Shown here piece after piece: positions 34,601 through 46,760 of a stretch of DNA of 50,802 nt. Under the pieces are notes generated by a model. It worked only from the letters and a program-made list of their open reading frames with translations, had not been told where the DNA came from and searched no databases. Source of the DNA: Phoronis australis (lineage: Eukaryota; Phoronida; Phoronidae); NCBI GenBank assembly GCA_002633005.1, contig NMRA01000030.1, forward strand, positions 1,036,304 to 1,087,105. The letters run 5' to 3'. The position numbers and the translations under genes are program-made. Numbering within the stretch: the stretch's first letter is position 1; each line of letters opens with the position of its first letter.

Positions 34601-34740
34601 CATCACAAGTATCGAACAAATTATACAGATTATTAGCGGAGGCCACTCCGTGATTGACAAGCACATAATCAGAGTTTAACACGTGATCACCTGTCCCATC
34701 ATTACTCATGGTGGGCGTGTATGTAGAATCAAATAATCGT
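31639..34740 (-). mobile_element. Decayed LINE (CR1/Jockey-like), ~3.1 kb
   Basis: Read from right to left, frames with many stops and shifts give an endonuclease part (YNLEGYNM near 34520, GDFNVNLL at 34262-34285), then reverse transcriptase motifs VFMDLSKAFDTI (32926-32955) and YADDTCLLAS (from 32731 down), followed by LNTNKLSLNTSKIKFMLF (32600-32670). This order and these motifs are typical of CR1/Jockey-like non-LTR retrotransposons with an AP endonuclease. The catalytic DD of YADD is preserved, but the gene is broken throughout. The element lies in the intron between the TSP1 exons at 29807 and 37052. Confidence 0.85.
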
Positions 34741-35463
34741 GCAGTTCCCTAGTATGCAAGTACATGGCAAAAATACATACATTTCAGATACAATCTAAAG
34801 CGATTATAGAATTTAAATGAAAAATGATAAGCACCAGTATTGAATGCATTATTTATAAACTTGAAACGCTGTCACTGAATTATCTGTTTGGAAAACGGCC
34901 TCATGGGGCCATTTATTTCTCGCTGCATCACAATAAATTTTGATCCTGTTAAAAACAATGTTTAAAGTCTCCCAGGGTAGACATGGGGCTATTTTTGGGA
35001 TCAAAATATAATAACACACCTGGTGCTTAAGAGCCAGAAGTCGCGTTTTAATGAACTGCTTTCAGGAGTCGCCACGCATACAAGTTGAATTGTGCATGTA
35101 TACAAAAACCATTTTGGTAACAGCAAACACCACAGTTCGAGTGGCTCATTTTGACGTTATCATTGGACAAAAATCGTCATGTTTACACCGTGTGTCAAGA
35201 CACATGAAAAAAGTATAACTTACCGAAAAAACATTCGATGGGGTTTGTCAAAGATGAAACAAATCCATCTATTTTTCCTTGCTACGTTCACCGAAAAAAG
35301 ATGGCAAAATCACCAGAACATTGGCATTTTTGGCTCATTTTATCAGAAATCGCAAGGAACGAAAAAGAAGAAAAGAATCAAAATGCGCATGGCTTGTAGA
35401 TTTAAAAAATAGGTTAAAATTTGTCATTTACCAAGATACAGCCTGTCAATTTCCACTTTTCTG

Positions 35464-35857
35464 AAGGATACCTGTATTCGCAACAAAATTCCCCCTGAAC
35501 AAGGATGTGCTCTGAAAATGACGCGACCTCGGTATCCAGGCTCATAAGAGCAGAGGTCAAATTTCTGGACTTCATATACTCAAAACAATCTCTTTCCATT
35601 TAGTCCACAAAGTTGCCGTCAAATTTGACCCACCCCATTTTCTACAAAGTCCAGAATCGTACCCTTAACAATTCTGTAAGTTTCTGTATACCAACCACTT
35701 AGTTGAAACTCAATTTTCGTTAAGTTAAAGATAAGGACTAAAATCTTAAGATATTTAACTTTAAGTGAAAACTTAAGTCAAAGAAAAGATAAGGGAATCA
35801 TAAGGATAAGGACAAGAAAAACTAGAGAAAATTCGGAATACGGCCCCAGGTATCCTT
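35464..35857. mobile_element. Possible MITE with AAGGATACCTG ends
   Basis: AAGGATACCTG at the left is inverted at the right as CAGGTATCCTT, and the right end continues as GGGGCCGTATTCC on the - strand, a common style of terminal sequence in invertebrate MITEs. The inverted part is only 11 bases long, so chance is possible. Confidence 0.35.
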
Positions 35858-36558
35858 ATTCTAAAGTTTTGTAGGACCACAGAAAAATGATCAAATTTGG
35901 TCAACTTCGGGGCATCATATTTTAGTAGTGGTTGATTGGATTACACAATTTTTAGATACTGTAATTTATCCCATACGCGTCGAATCTGTCGAGGTAAATA
36001 CGGCCATGTAATAATGATTTCCGTATTCACTCCCGCACTACTTCAACAGTGCCCTCTGACATGGAAAGATCAAAAGGTAGGCCAATGTCGACTCGACACA
36101 GTTAGCCGATTCGTTCACAAAACTTCCGGAAAATAGTTTAAAGTAATACAATTATAGCAGTGCAGATAACGCTCAACATACAATCAGGTCTCAATCGTAA
36201 CATCTGGAACAAGACTGTTAATTTTATGACACTTCAGTCTCAGTTTTCATTTGCTAAATATTTTATAGTGTGCAACTCAGGCGCCGATTCCTCGATAAAT
36301 TTAATATCAAATATTGTTGTTATTTAACTATTTTCAGGAGATGTTACAAAATCAATGAAAAGTTACCCTTGTTTTCATCTTTTGCATCCCTTTTCACGTA
36401 ATAAATCGTCACATTTAAAACTGTCACTTGAGAAAACTTGCAACCTAACGCGCAAGTTCATACATATAGGATGTGATCCGCCACGTGAACAGTCTGAGTG
36501 AAGTATTTAAAAAATCTGTGGAAACATTAAACAAACTTAGGAATTCGAAGCGTACGGG

Positions 36559-36654
36559 ATAAATACAAAACGTACCTGGATTGGCGTACATGAAGTAATA
36601 TCCCATCTGATATTATTCCATGTACGCCACTCTCGGTACGTTTTGTGTATTTAT
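36559..36654. repeat. Foldback hairpin repeat, 96 bp
   Basis: The left arm ATAAATACAAAACGTACC...GGCGTACATGAAGTAATATC pairs with the right arm GATATTATTCCATGTACGCC...GGTACGTTTTGTGTATTTAT over nearly the whole length with few mismatches. One arm alone occurs at 12869-12895. This suits a tiny foldback MITE. Confidence 0.8.
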
Positions 36655-37051
36655 GCACTGGTTTCTAAAACGCTGCTAAAATTATTTTAAAACCACTTTT
36701 GTAGGAAAAGTTATCCAAATAGGACGTTGGTTAGTTTTATGAAGTAAGTTGCATGAACCAAAAACGAAATGGTAATTAAGAAAACTGAAACAACGTTTAT
36801 AAGATTTCGTCATAAAGATTCATATCAAACGGATTTTAGTTCGTCACCCAATCAAAGCATATTGTCTAAAGGCTTTTGCACTTCCACAAAACGTATGATT
36901 TCACTGAATTATATTTAAGTTTTTTAGGTATTTGAATTAATGAAATGAATTCTCGATAAGGACCAACATAAACTTAAGGGCGCTGTGTCTAGTAACTCAC
37001 TTCGTTTCCAGTCTTTACGAGGTATACTCACTGGATGACTTTATGTTAAAG

Positions 37052-37243
37052 TGGACGTGAAATCGACTTGGGGGGAGTGGCATCCATGGACTACGTGTGA
37101 CGTCACGTGTGGTCCTGGTGTACAAAGAAGAATGAGGGTGTGCATATCAATTACCTGTGAGGAGCCATTGGTGTTGCGCCGGGAAAACATAGAACTTAGA
37201 AGCTGTAACGAACAACCGTGTCAGGCATCTGCATCAATCACAG
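37052..37243 (+). CDS. TSP1-repeat exon (third in window)
   Basis: 192 bases, 64 codons, phase 1 at both ends; acceptor TTATGTTAAAG, donor GTAGGG. One TSP1 repeat: STWGEWHPW, CDVTCGPG, QRRMRVC and six cysteines, ending in EQPC and a Ser-rich linker QASASIT. Nucleotide identity to the exon at 42601 is high across the first 90 bases (GAAATCGACTTGGGGGGAGTGG against GAAATCGACGTGGGGAGAGTGG). The polypyrimidine tract before the AAG acceptor is weak. Confidence 0.9.
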
Positions 37244-38154
37244 GTAGGGAATTACGTGATGATTTTTGGTTGCAAAATGTTTGGTTACAATTTTAAATAT
37301 CGCTTCACTAGCGCATCTAGGGTGTAGTAAAGGATGGGTACCTCAAAGTTCAAAGGACCAGTGTTTTTCAGTTCTTAAAGTCCCTCTCTCACGCGTTGTT
37401 AACACTTATTACATGGTTAGAGGATGTTATAAGGATCCAAGAAGTACTTACCCCATAACTAATACACAATCCGTACTCGAAAAAAGTTTATATGAACGCG
37501 CCACTCACGATTCGCACCCGAAGAACGACCGCCATTTAGAACTTGCCGCGAACCCGGAAGTACAATTCCTTCAGGAACCCAGGCCGAGAAAACGCGGTCA
37601 GTGCGACTGGAGCAGTGCCTGTACTGTTACCAGCCAGCAAACGGGGATAAAATAATCGACAGCGCGCCTTAATTTTAATAAAATCAAACTACGAACAATT
37701 TTATCGAATTGCTGAAGAAATCTGGCGAATAAATTTTGACTGAAATTATTTTGCCAGACTCGGGACCGCAGCCTATCGGACCCGGTGCGGATCGAGACCA
37801 GACACTGGCGAACGGTAAATGCATACGGTTGCAAGCTGTTTTGTCGAAGTAAAATGGTCAAATCAGAAATTCTGCATATATTCAAGGGTAGTTTCAGACA
37901 CTTGCATGAAAATGCGGGCTGGTTAGTCCTGTGTCACACTGCCGCGGCAGACCTTAGTTAGCCTCAGTCACCAGCTACCAGTGAAGACTATTGTCAAAAT
38001 ACAGCTTGTTAGTAGGCCTATACATCTTCGCGCCAAGGCTATCCTTAGGCCAAACTGATCGCTGGCCACAGCGCTCACTCAAACAAGGTTTATTTAGAAC
38101 TTGGGTACTTCTGGCGAACTGTGCAAAGTTGTTGGCTTTCAACAGAGATTTTCC

Positions 38155-38420
38155 CAGACTTTGTATGAGCGCACCAAGCCTAAAAGAATGGGGGGTGGGG
38201 GTGGAATTTTTGGGAATGTCTATCTTTTACTATAAGATTCAGTGGGTATGTTCAGAGCTATGAATTGCAGACTCTAAATTTTGGTACTTCCTGTCTTCTA
38301 GTGGAATATTGTCTCATTTTCTACTTTTTTCGGAATTCGTGCTTTTGTGACTGAGGCAGACCTTTTTCCAGTTCTCCAGGAAGGGGGATCGCTCGAGCAC
38401 ATAAGTATGACAAGTCCAAT
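38155..38420. repeat. Copy of the repeat at 16436-16745
   Basis: Shares GCACCAAGCCTAAAA, AGAGCTATGAATTG, AATTTTGGTACTTCCTG and GGCAGACCTTTTT in order with the copy nested in transposon B. Confidence 0.6.
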
Positions 38421-39224
38421 ACAACATATTATCATTTTTTATTCATTAACCCAAAATGATTCAAACTTTTAACATAATAAGTAACTTAAAATGCACAATA
38501 CTTAACAACATTTAGCATTACAAACACTATTCAACAGCAACAGTTTCCATGATATGAAAGTGGACATACATGTAACTATTACCATGGTGACGGAATAGTG
38601 TTTCCTTACAGCAGAATTTGACAAGCACCATTTAAAAAAATATGAAGTTGCAAGGAACAAGACTTAGAGGCTTGAAGCTTCACAATCCAACATAGCTTAT
38701 TTCTCAAATTAAGATTATTCATATTGTTGACTTGATAACCTCACAGAGAAGGGACAAATACTGTTAAAAAATCGCTTTTGGCAAGAAAGTCGAAAAGAAT
38801 ATAAAGAAAGGTTGTCGAAAATAAGAATTTTTGTAGTAAGTATTTTCGGATACTGGAACCACATGGGCAGTTTGAGAGAAGGACTTTAAAGGGATATGTA
38901 GCGAGTTTGTTTAATCGAGACCGGGTCTCCCATATCCCACTTAGTCCCCTTGTCTATCTTTCATTCGCGTCTATGATTTTTTCATTATTATGAATTTTAA
39001 AGGCTGTGGTCTACGCATTTATATGAGGTGTTCTTGCCACAAGTCGAGAGTGTTGCACCCGTTGGTGTATATTGCCATCACCTTCGCCTGCCCGTCCCGA
39101 TCTATATGTATATATGTTACTTAACGTACGTGATGATGCCTGTCACCACGTACGTTGTATAACAAGTTTTTATACCACAAAATTAGCCTCAAATGACAAA
39201 AACAACCGTGTAATAACCCATTTG

Positions 39225-39246
39225 GTTATCTCACTAGTGAGATAAC
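39225..39246. repeat. Perfect 22 bp palindrome
   Basis: GTTATCTCAC-TAGTGAGATAAC equals its own reverse complement. It directly precedes the tRNA-like repeat and may be the junction or terminus of an insertion. Confidence 0.8.
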
Positions 39247-39340
39247 ATTTTGGCGGGAAACCGAGGCCGGTTTCGAAACCGGGCCTCAAGAGTCTCAGGT
39301 CGCCGACTTTACCACTACATCACTCAGCGGCTGACGTCAT
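39247..39340 (-). repeat. tRNA-like SINE fragment
   Basis: On the - strand the sequence reads GAGTGATGTAGTGGTAAAGTCGGCG, close to a box A, then about 35 bases on GGTTTCGAAACCGG, an imperfect box B inside a palindrome. Spacing is right for a tRNA-derived promoter. It shares the GTAGTGGTAAAG core with 1958-2032. Confidence 0.5.
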
Positions 39341-42300
39341 CGAGCGTGAAAATAGAATACTTAAATGAGCACCCGCAATAATAATATGAAAAATAAGACG
39401 CATAATTTCCATAAAAACGATGTCTTAATTCTGTGAAAACATTCTCTCATGTTCTCTCACTTGTAAGCCACCGATCTCCAATTTGAATGCGGGTATCGTC
39501 TCGTTCGTCTCGTGGGGATCCTTTGACTTGAGCGTTATACTCGGTTACCATTGGTAACCTACTTTAGCAGACGATAGTTTCCTGGTCGAAGCTTAGCGTG
39601 TTAAAATGTTTTAAGGTATGATAGTTGGTAAACCTTAATTTATAAATTCTCAAGCGGTTTTGATTAAAAGCATTATTTGACAAAATTAGCTCGGCTTTTC
39701 TTAAAAGGTCAGGACCTCCGATCCCGGGCCTCTGACATAGGAAGTAGTTACAAAGCCGAGGCGAGTCGAGAAAGGTAAATCGATTCATTGCAATGTTTCT
39801 CGTTTAGTATGTGGTATAAATAGATTATTACATGTTCTCAGCCGTTATCCTCCTTTTCTAAAGCCCTCGTGGATTTTGTAGAATTATCACCCTCGGGGCT
39901 AACGACCGTGGGGCGACAATTTTCCAAAATCCACTCGGGCTCTAGATAACGGGGGATAACGACTTCGCCAAGTAATGATCTATATATCATACATGTCGCT
40001 TGAATTATTTTTAAGACGCGCATTTACACGAATCTTCAGAGAGCTAAGCGGTCGCATCTGTTTATATGTCGTTGCAGAATAGCAAAGAAATTTGAACTCA
40101 TAAATTATATGTTTATTCCACGTAAAATAGAAGAATTATAAACTAATCAAAATACGGAAGAAATTTAGCATGCAATAAAGACTTAACAGACAAATAGTCT
40201 TCTGCTACTTGTACTACCGGACCGGCAGTAAGTTGAGCAGAAGATCGGAATAAGGCATCGTGTTAAAGAAGATAATTACTTGTTAAAATTTCACTGACAT
40301 AATAAAACAATATCATAATACAAAACTATTAACGATGTTATTTGCCTACATTGACTAAATACAATACAGCTCGGACCTGGCCGAAGGTTATGATTTCGGC
40401 ACTTGGCGTAGTAATATGTTTACCATAGCAAAGATTCATTCATGACTAGTTGCCCAAATGAGGTCGCTGTATCGTTTAGGTTGTGTGTTTGCGTACTTTA
40501 GAAAACACTGTCTTTATGTTAATTTTCATCAAGTTTGTTGAAATTAAAATTTTAGTCGGTATTTGACCGATATGTTTATGATTTGTGCTATACATTTGGT
40601 CCAAGTGTCATTTGCAATATGTTTTTCACTCATTGGTGTCACCAACACCAGTGCAGAATTGTGAGCCGTGAGCGATATAATATAAAGAGATGAGTTCACG
40701 TCTATGCCGTAATCCTGGCAGCACTACCAGGTTTATTTGTTGATAATTTTATTTTAAACTTAACAATTGTAAATTGAATTGAGCTTTTGTAAAAACCGTT
40801 CAAGGTAGAATCTAATAAATACTCATTGCAATTGTAACATTAAAACTTAACAAATGTTTTTAAGTCAGTAATGCTTCCCCGCGCGTGAGCACTGAGTTAA
40901 CCTTGAGACAACACAGCTAGTTAGTCTCATCGCGTGGTTTTTTGAGTTGGTGATCGTCTCTGTTTGAATGAACGTGGATATGGAATTCACCGCCCAAGAT
41001 GGGTCCGTTTAAGAAGTTATTTGCATGCCATTCCGACTGGTTGTACGTACATGATGCTGCTTTGGATATCATATTGTGGTGTGCCGGATTGTTCAAAGGG
41101 AAGATTCAAATATTGGAAATATTGCGGTGCTGAGCTTTGTGATTCGCTTATGTAATATCAAAAATTACGTACTTTGTGCAATTAACCAATCCTGTCGTAA
41201 CACATTCCAAGTGAGAAATCAAGTTATTTCATGGATCGTCGTGAAATTCAGCATACATGTTTTAGTTGAGAACACTAAAACTGACATTACATTTGAGACC
41301 AGAACGACAACTGTGTTGTCATATTGTGACAATGTTTATTTCTTTGAGCATACCTAATGTTTCCGAATGGAGCATCATGAAGTTTGTCAAAAACTTACCA
41401 CCCCATTTTAGACGGATCATACAAATTCTGTGCCACCTGATGGTGTGTCTGTTGCTGTCGTCCGCCTCCCCAACATCACCAAACTGCTTGAAGAACCTTC
41501 TTAGGGAGCATAGCCGTTCGTTTTCTGACACATCCAACTAAGGGGGATTTTAGTCTTATGTGCGCTTACCTGGATTATAGATCTATTTTAGTTTGCCGAA
41601 TCTTCATCTGTTCATGAAATTAAAGAGATCTGCGTCTGTCATTTATTTTCTGAAAAAAGTTTCTACCTGCCTCAATATCCTCCGTGCTTCTTTATGGATC
41701 TTCATGGAGTTTAGCAAATGCGTTGCTATTGAGAAGACGACTGTTGGGATTGATGTTCATGGATCTGACTAACTGGCGTGCTCTTGTGGGAGTTTCAGTT
41801 ATCTTTGTAACTACACTCCTGTGACGGATCTTCATAAAATTTGGGAAACTATGTCGAAAACAAGGATTTTGTTTGAAAGGGTCAGGTGAATGATATTTTC
41901 TCTCGAGGCAACTTTTGGTATTTGCCTCCGTGTCTCTTAAACCAGTTACGAAATGTAAATCTGCTGATTTGCTGGAATGAGCTACGTGGAATTTAGCCCT
42001 TGTATTTCTTTTCCAAATATGACGAAACTTCCTATTTCTTGGACAAATGCCACTATTACTGGCTGTGTAGTGGCAATTGCCCTTCCTAATGCCCACGATT
42101 GTATTTACCTGATTCATCAGTTTTCGGGAAATTGAATTTATGGACGAGGGAAGGAGTGAGAGAAACTGGGAGGACACTTCGGTGCCCTCCTTTGAGCAAA
42201 GAATAACCCAAACGACAAGAAATTCGCCCCTTTTTCTGGCATCGAACTTTTATGCCTAAACTTCATTTGCCTTGCACGTATAAGCATCACTTGTCCCACA

Positions 42301-42600
42301 GATCAGGAACGGTACACGAATGTGGGTCAGGTTGGACACACAGGACGTCGTCACTTTACCCTTTTCAACCACGAAGTTGGTAAATTTCTGGCATATTTTA
42401 CCAATAATCCAACACCTTGATTTATTTGCAGAAAACCAGAGAATCCATTTACAGCAATTTGTTACAATGATACTGGTCATTCTTTACTGGTCTAGAGTAG
42501 ATTAATAAGGACGTCGTGATTGTTAGTGTGATAAACTCTTTTGAGACAATTTGTGTCTAATATGTACAAGATTTATTGACCTGAAGATTTTCTATTAAAG

Positions 42601-42798
42601 TGAAAACGAAATCGACGTGGGGAGAGTGGCAGCCGTGGACTAGGTGTGACGTTACGTGTGGTCCTGGGGTACAGAGAAGAATGCGTGTGTGCAAAGCCAG
42701 TAACTGCAGGGAGCTTTCAGTGTTGAGCTGGGATAACATGGAACTTAGAATCTGCAACAAACAACCGTGTCAAACGCCTACATCTGCACCAACGACAG
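42601..42798 (+). CDS. TSP1-repeat exon (fourth in window)
   Basis: 198 bases, 66 codons, phase 1 at both ends; acceptor TTTTCTATTAAAG, donor GTCGTA (weak apart from the GT). One TSP1 repeat: STWGEWQPW, CDVTCGPG, QRRMRVC, six cysteines, then a Thr/Pro/Ser linker QTPTSAPTT that could be O-glycosylated. Closest relative is the exon at 37052. The WxxW and CxxTCG modification motifs are intact. Confidence 0.9.
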
Positions 42799-43992
42799 GT
42801 CGTAAAGCGGACGTGATCGTTCTTTTAATTTGGTTTACTATGAATTTAGAATTTTAGATCTCACATATATGTTGCAAAGGGTAGCCATCACAATTATCAA
42901 CGAAAAAGTACTTGCTTGAATTCTGAAAACTGCATGAGGAGGATTTTAGTCGAGGCCGGGTCCCCTAGCAAATACCTGAAGACACCAGTAGAAAATTGGA
43001 AATCTATACTTTCCAACTGTTAACAAAACTCAAAATTTTATGTGTCTCTTTTTAATAGTTCGCGTGTCACTACTACTGGCATTAATGGAAATTTTACTGC
43101 TAAAGCAGGCCTTCGCCACCTACTGCAATGAGGACGATGTCCGTCTTAGTTTTCCCCGGCAAAATTTATTTGAAATGTTTTGCCATTTGTCAGAATATCC
43201 TTAGTGTACGGCAAGTCCACTAAATTATTCTAAATAGTGTTGCATTTTCATAGTCGTGTGTATTGTTTATTTAAGTTAACTATTCCCTGTCAAACATACT
43301 TAGCTCAGTCCAACAGACAGACGGCCGCGGTTCCTCAGTATACGGTCGCGGTTCTTAAATGAATCTCATTTCTGACTTAGTGGCACATCTAAAATGGCGG
43401 AATATCATCGTGACAATTCAAGATTTGCATGAATTTTCGCCTACGGATCTCCGTGTATGTACCGATGGCTTCGTTATTACATGTACCAACTCTCTATTAA
43501 CCGTTGACATCACGTCGATCTTTAACATTTGATACCAGACTTGCCGCTGTTTTTTCCCCTGAACCTCCTATGTTGATATTTAAACAGTCACGCAGTACAG
43601 ACAGCAGATAAAAGTAGCGAAAATTTGCCACCGACGATAAACCCAGAAGTGGTACCTTTCCGTGTATACCTTGACGCCTCACTTACCATCACATCAAAAA
43701 TGAGGTTGAATGAGTAAACATATTAGTGGCAAAAAATTCTCAATCAGAGCAACATTAACGTGCATCTGTTTCGGTGGGTATGGAAACCATTACTAATCTT
43801 TTGTTCTAACTTTGTCTGGGTTAGGTGGAATAAAAGTGTTTTCGATGAATAGTGCCTTTATTTGCTCATACAGCAACACGTATTGTGCAGTGATGAATAA
43901 CCAATTTTCACTGAAATCACTAGGGCAATGTTAAGTATCGTTTTAATTAAGTGAGAGATATTACCGTCATGCAAATATGTGATGTATTTTAG

Positions 43993-44154
43993 TTGACACA
44001 ACGTCGATGACAATATGGGCACAATGGGACAACTGGACGACTTGTGACGTCACCTGCGGCACCGGAATCCAGACAAAACACAGAGTGTGCCCAACAACTG
44101 GTTGCAAAGGGGTGACGTCATTAAGTAAAAAATGCCAAAGACGGCCCTGCCCTG
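43993..44154 (+). CDS. TSP1-repeat exon (fifth in window)
   Basis: 162 bases, 54 codons, phase 1 at both ends; acceptor GTATTTTAG, donor GTGAGC. One TSP1 repeat: TIWAQWDNW, CDVTCGTG, a shorter middle (TKHRVCPTTGCKG) and the ending RRPCP. Six cysteines. It is shorter between the third and fifth cysteine than the three previous exons and lacks their C-terminal linker, so it is an older, separate repeat. It is 1.2 kb from the preceding TSP1 exon, the shortest intron of the series. Confidence 0.9.
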
Positions 44155-44410
44155 GTGAGCATCACAAGTCTGTCAGTGTGTTGCAATACACTGGCATCGA
44201 TTGTCAATTTGACATGTTTACATTGTTCGACACCTTAGACAGTCATGAATGCAGATCGCGCGTTGCCCTAATTTCCACAACGGTCTGAAATGCAGTTGAG
44301 TTGTGAGAGTCATTTGGATTAAGTAAGATATATCTATTCAAAAAACATAGGGTATTTATCAAGCAGAAAATATTAGAAAAAGTAACTTAATAACCAAATG
44401 AAATTATCGC

Positions 44411-44573
44411 AAACATTTCTAAGCCTAGTCAGCACGCCACCTGTGGCCACATCACGTGACTTAGTATACGTAAGTATAATTTCTGGCCCCACCGGGAAAA
44501 CTTTTCAGACTTATATTTATTAGGTCACATGATGTGGCCACAGGTAGCGTGCTGACCAAACTTAAAAATGTTT
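44411..44573. mobile_element. Foldback MITE, 163 bp
   Basis: The first 50 bases (AAACATTTCTAAGCCTAGTC, then AGCACGCCACCTGTGGCCAC) recur inverted at the right end with about five differences. The central 60 bases are AT-rich. No target duplication was evident. It lies in the intron just after the TSP1 exon at 43993. Confidence 0.8.
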
Positions 44574-44784
44574 GGGATACACATTTCTACGCTGGTTTAT
44601 GATTTATATATTTATATAAAATGGTACCGTATTAGGAGGAAATTATTTAATAATATACCAGCTCGGTTACCAGCTAGTGTTAGGGTATCAGCTTTAGCCG
44701 GGTTTACGCTACACATGGGAAGTTACCCTGGTGATACATGCTTAAGTTCGGAAACAAAAATATCACCTAAAAACTGTACTGTTA

Positions 44785-45440
44785 TCAATGCTTTTAAGTA
44801 TTATTTGCAATTGTCATCCAATTTTTTGTTTATCGCATTTCATTCTTTGTTCAACGTCAGTATTTATAGTTATTTCATTGCACACAATTGTGATGGGGGT
44901 AATAACACGAAGTACATACACGCTAAAATGATGTGTCTTTATTACCATACCTCAAATTCACATGTACCGATCTATTTGTGGATGTATGTTTCACGTGTTT
45001 AGCTGTAGTGAACAAAGACCTCAATCAAATTAGCTTGGTGCTGTTCCCATCACAGTAGAGCAAGGGATCGGATTGTTGTGCGAACATGATGTGGCAAAGG
45101 GAAGCGCAGTGGCCTTGGAATGTAGAGTACAGTAGCTTCTGCGGAACACACGTCTCGCACTGTGTTGTCTACCAGCAAATGGAGTGTAAACCACACGTAT
45201 CCAGTACCTGACCCTGTATTGCACGCAGATAACGATGTTCAATTGGGTTCATGGAGGATTAGTGGTCGTAGGCAGTAAAGTTCAAAGACCATCGCCCAAT
45301 AAAACTCTTTCCTCCCTCTTTCCATTTATGAAGATGAAGGTTTCAACCAATAATTGAGATTTTTAAATAATCATTTACAAAAAGGCATTTCCAATCTTGG
45401 GTTGTGTTTACGTAGTAACCGGTACCTGTAAAAGAGAAAA
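44785..45440. repeat. Copy of the ~670 bp segment at 30730-31400
   Basis: See the entry at 30730 for shared blocks. The same orientation relative to a TSP1 exon at both places is compatible with co-duplication, though the bases immediately after the two exons are not alike. Confidence 0.7.
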
Positions 45441-46329
45441 GAAAAACAACGATCAAATATACTTGTGAGCCATTTTGATATATCAGTGTTCACGACCAGT
45501 TTTAACAATGTCGCAGAGTACAGTTCGGTAATGCTAGGACCTCACAAAAATCACGCCTTCTTATTTAAAATACATGGCAACATGTCACGTAATCTTGCGA
45601 TGTCTTGCTTTTCAACGAAGACCTATCGTTACTGAACTCAGCGCAGGTTTGCCGGTGCTTTCTTCAGGTTTGTGTAACCTGTAATATAAGGGCTTTTTTG
45701 CCCATAGCAAAGAATGCCTGCCAGGTCGAGTCCTAGTTAGTCTTTCTAACAGGTTAGGATTTTAACTGACTATTGGCATGACACACACAATAACAGGAAA
45801 TTGTCACACATGAATGCCATTCTAGACGTGATCAATCTTATTTGATAACTTGAAAATTTTAACCATTAAAAGAAAGTTCCCAGCCGGATCATGTCATTCT
45901 GTACCAGTCCAATGTGGCAAAAGATTTACCCAGGTAAACATTAACACCTGACGCGATGCGGGAAACCCCGAGCACTTGAAAATTTTTGTATATAATTCAA
46001 TTTGATCCCATAATAATCCGCAACAGGACTTAACGCCGAAATGAATGATTAAAACGGGAAACGCGAAACTTTTGAACAGTTGACTCTGTGGGCTAGTAGT
46101 TGTAAGCCTACTCCGGAGACAAAGGGAACCCCGGCGTGACTGCTTGGGCCTTGGTTCGCTTTTTACAAAACATGGACAAAAAGTGGATTTGCTTGTATCT
46201 ATCATTATGGCACTGTACTAAAGGACTGGAATAAAGGTTAAGATCTTGACCACTTACTTCTAACGTAAAAGTACTTTTAACGGGAAGAATAAGCGAGGAA
46301 CTCTCACCTCGTCATCGTGGATTCTTAGA

Positions 46330-46760
46330 ACGTCTCTATGAAGCACGCAACCGCAGCACACAGATTACGCCTACGAGGCGGCGAACAGGTGCACAAAAAT
46401 ACCGAGGCCGTCGCTTCGCTTTACTCGGATCTAATTCGGACATAGTTTCTGCGAATTCTCTCGCCGCCGAATATTGGACACGCGACCTAGTGGGCGTAAA
46501 TGGTAAACGCAGGCCCGCGGATGAATGCCCCCAAATAGTGTTTCGCTTTGAGAAAGTAGCGCGTACGCCGGATCGACTTAGGCTACTACTCATTAAGACG
46601 AAGACAAAAAANAAAAAAAACACGCCGGGACTTGCGACCACAGAACTCGGCGCTTTTCCATCGTGGGAAGAATTGGGAAGGAGGCGTCGGGCGGAGTAGG
46701 GTGACCTCACGGCCGCTTTCGAGTTATATCTGTCCAACGGAGTCGAACGGCAGTTGCAGT
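46330..46760. other. CpG-rich island-like segment
   Basis: This stretch is rich in CG dinucleotides (CGCCGCCGAATATTGG, CGCGACC, GTAGCGCGTACGCCGG, GAGGCGTCGGGCGG) in contrast to its AT-rich surroundings. It includes an A-tract with an unresolved base at 46612. Both strands carry overlapping open frames without domains, as expected of GC-rich DNA. It could be a promoter-like island or a CpG-rich repeat. Confidence 0.4.

Larger units (their letters stand above)
38421..41690. other. Intron with a SINE-like piece; no exon recognised
   Basis: Apart from the palindrome and tRNA-like sequence at 39225-39340, and an inverted ACGTACGTG...CACGTACGT pair near 39125-39158, nothing could be assigned. Short frames at 40964-41541 have no recognised domain. 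Confidence 0.45.

Noticed and set aside
41692-42177. 161-codon frame on the - strand
   Set aside because: It is the longest uninterrupted frame of the region but shows no domain, no splice context and no match in another part of the window. The composition is rich in Ser, Asn, Arg and Lys without pattern. I cannot support it as a gene, though a homology search would settle it.
44568-45002. 144-codon frame on the + strand
   Set aside because: It crosses the end of a foldback element and the start of a repeated segment. The paralogous segment at 30730 does not keep the frame open, so selection for a protein is unlikely.
46336-46737. 133-codon frame on the - strand
   Set aside because: It lies in CpG-rich DNA where stops are rare, includes an unresolved base, and overlaps an open frame on the other strand. 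No recognisable protein features.
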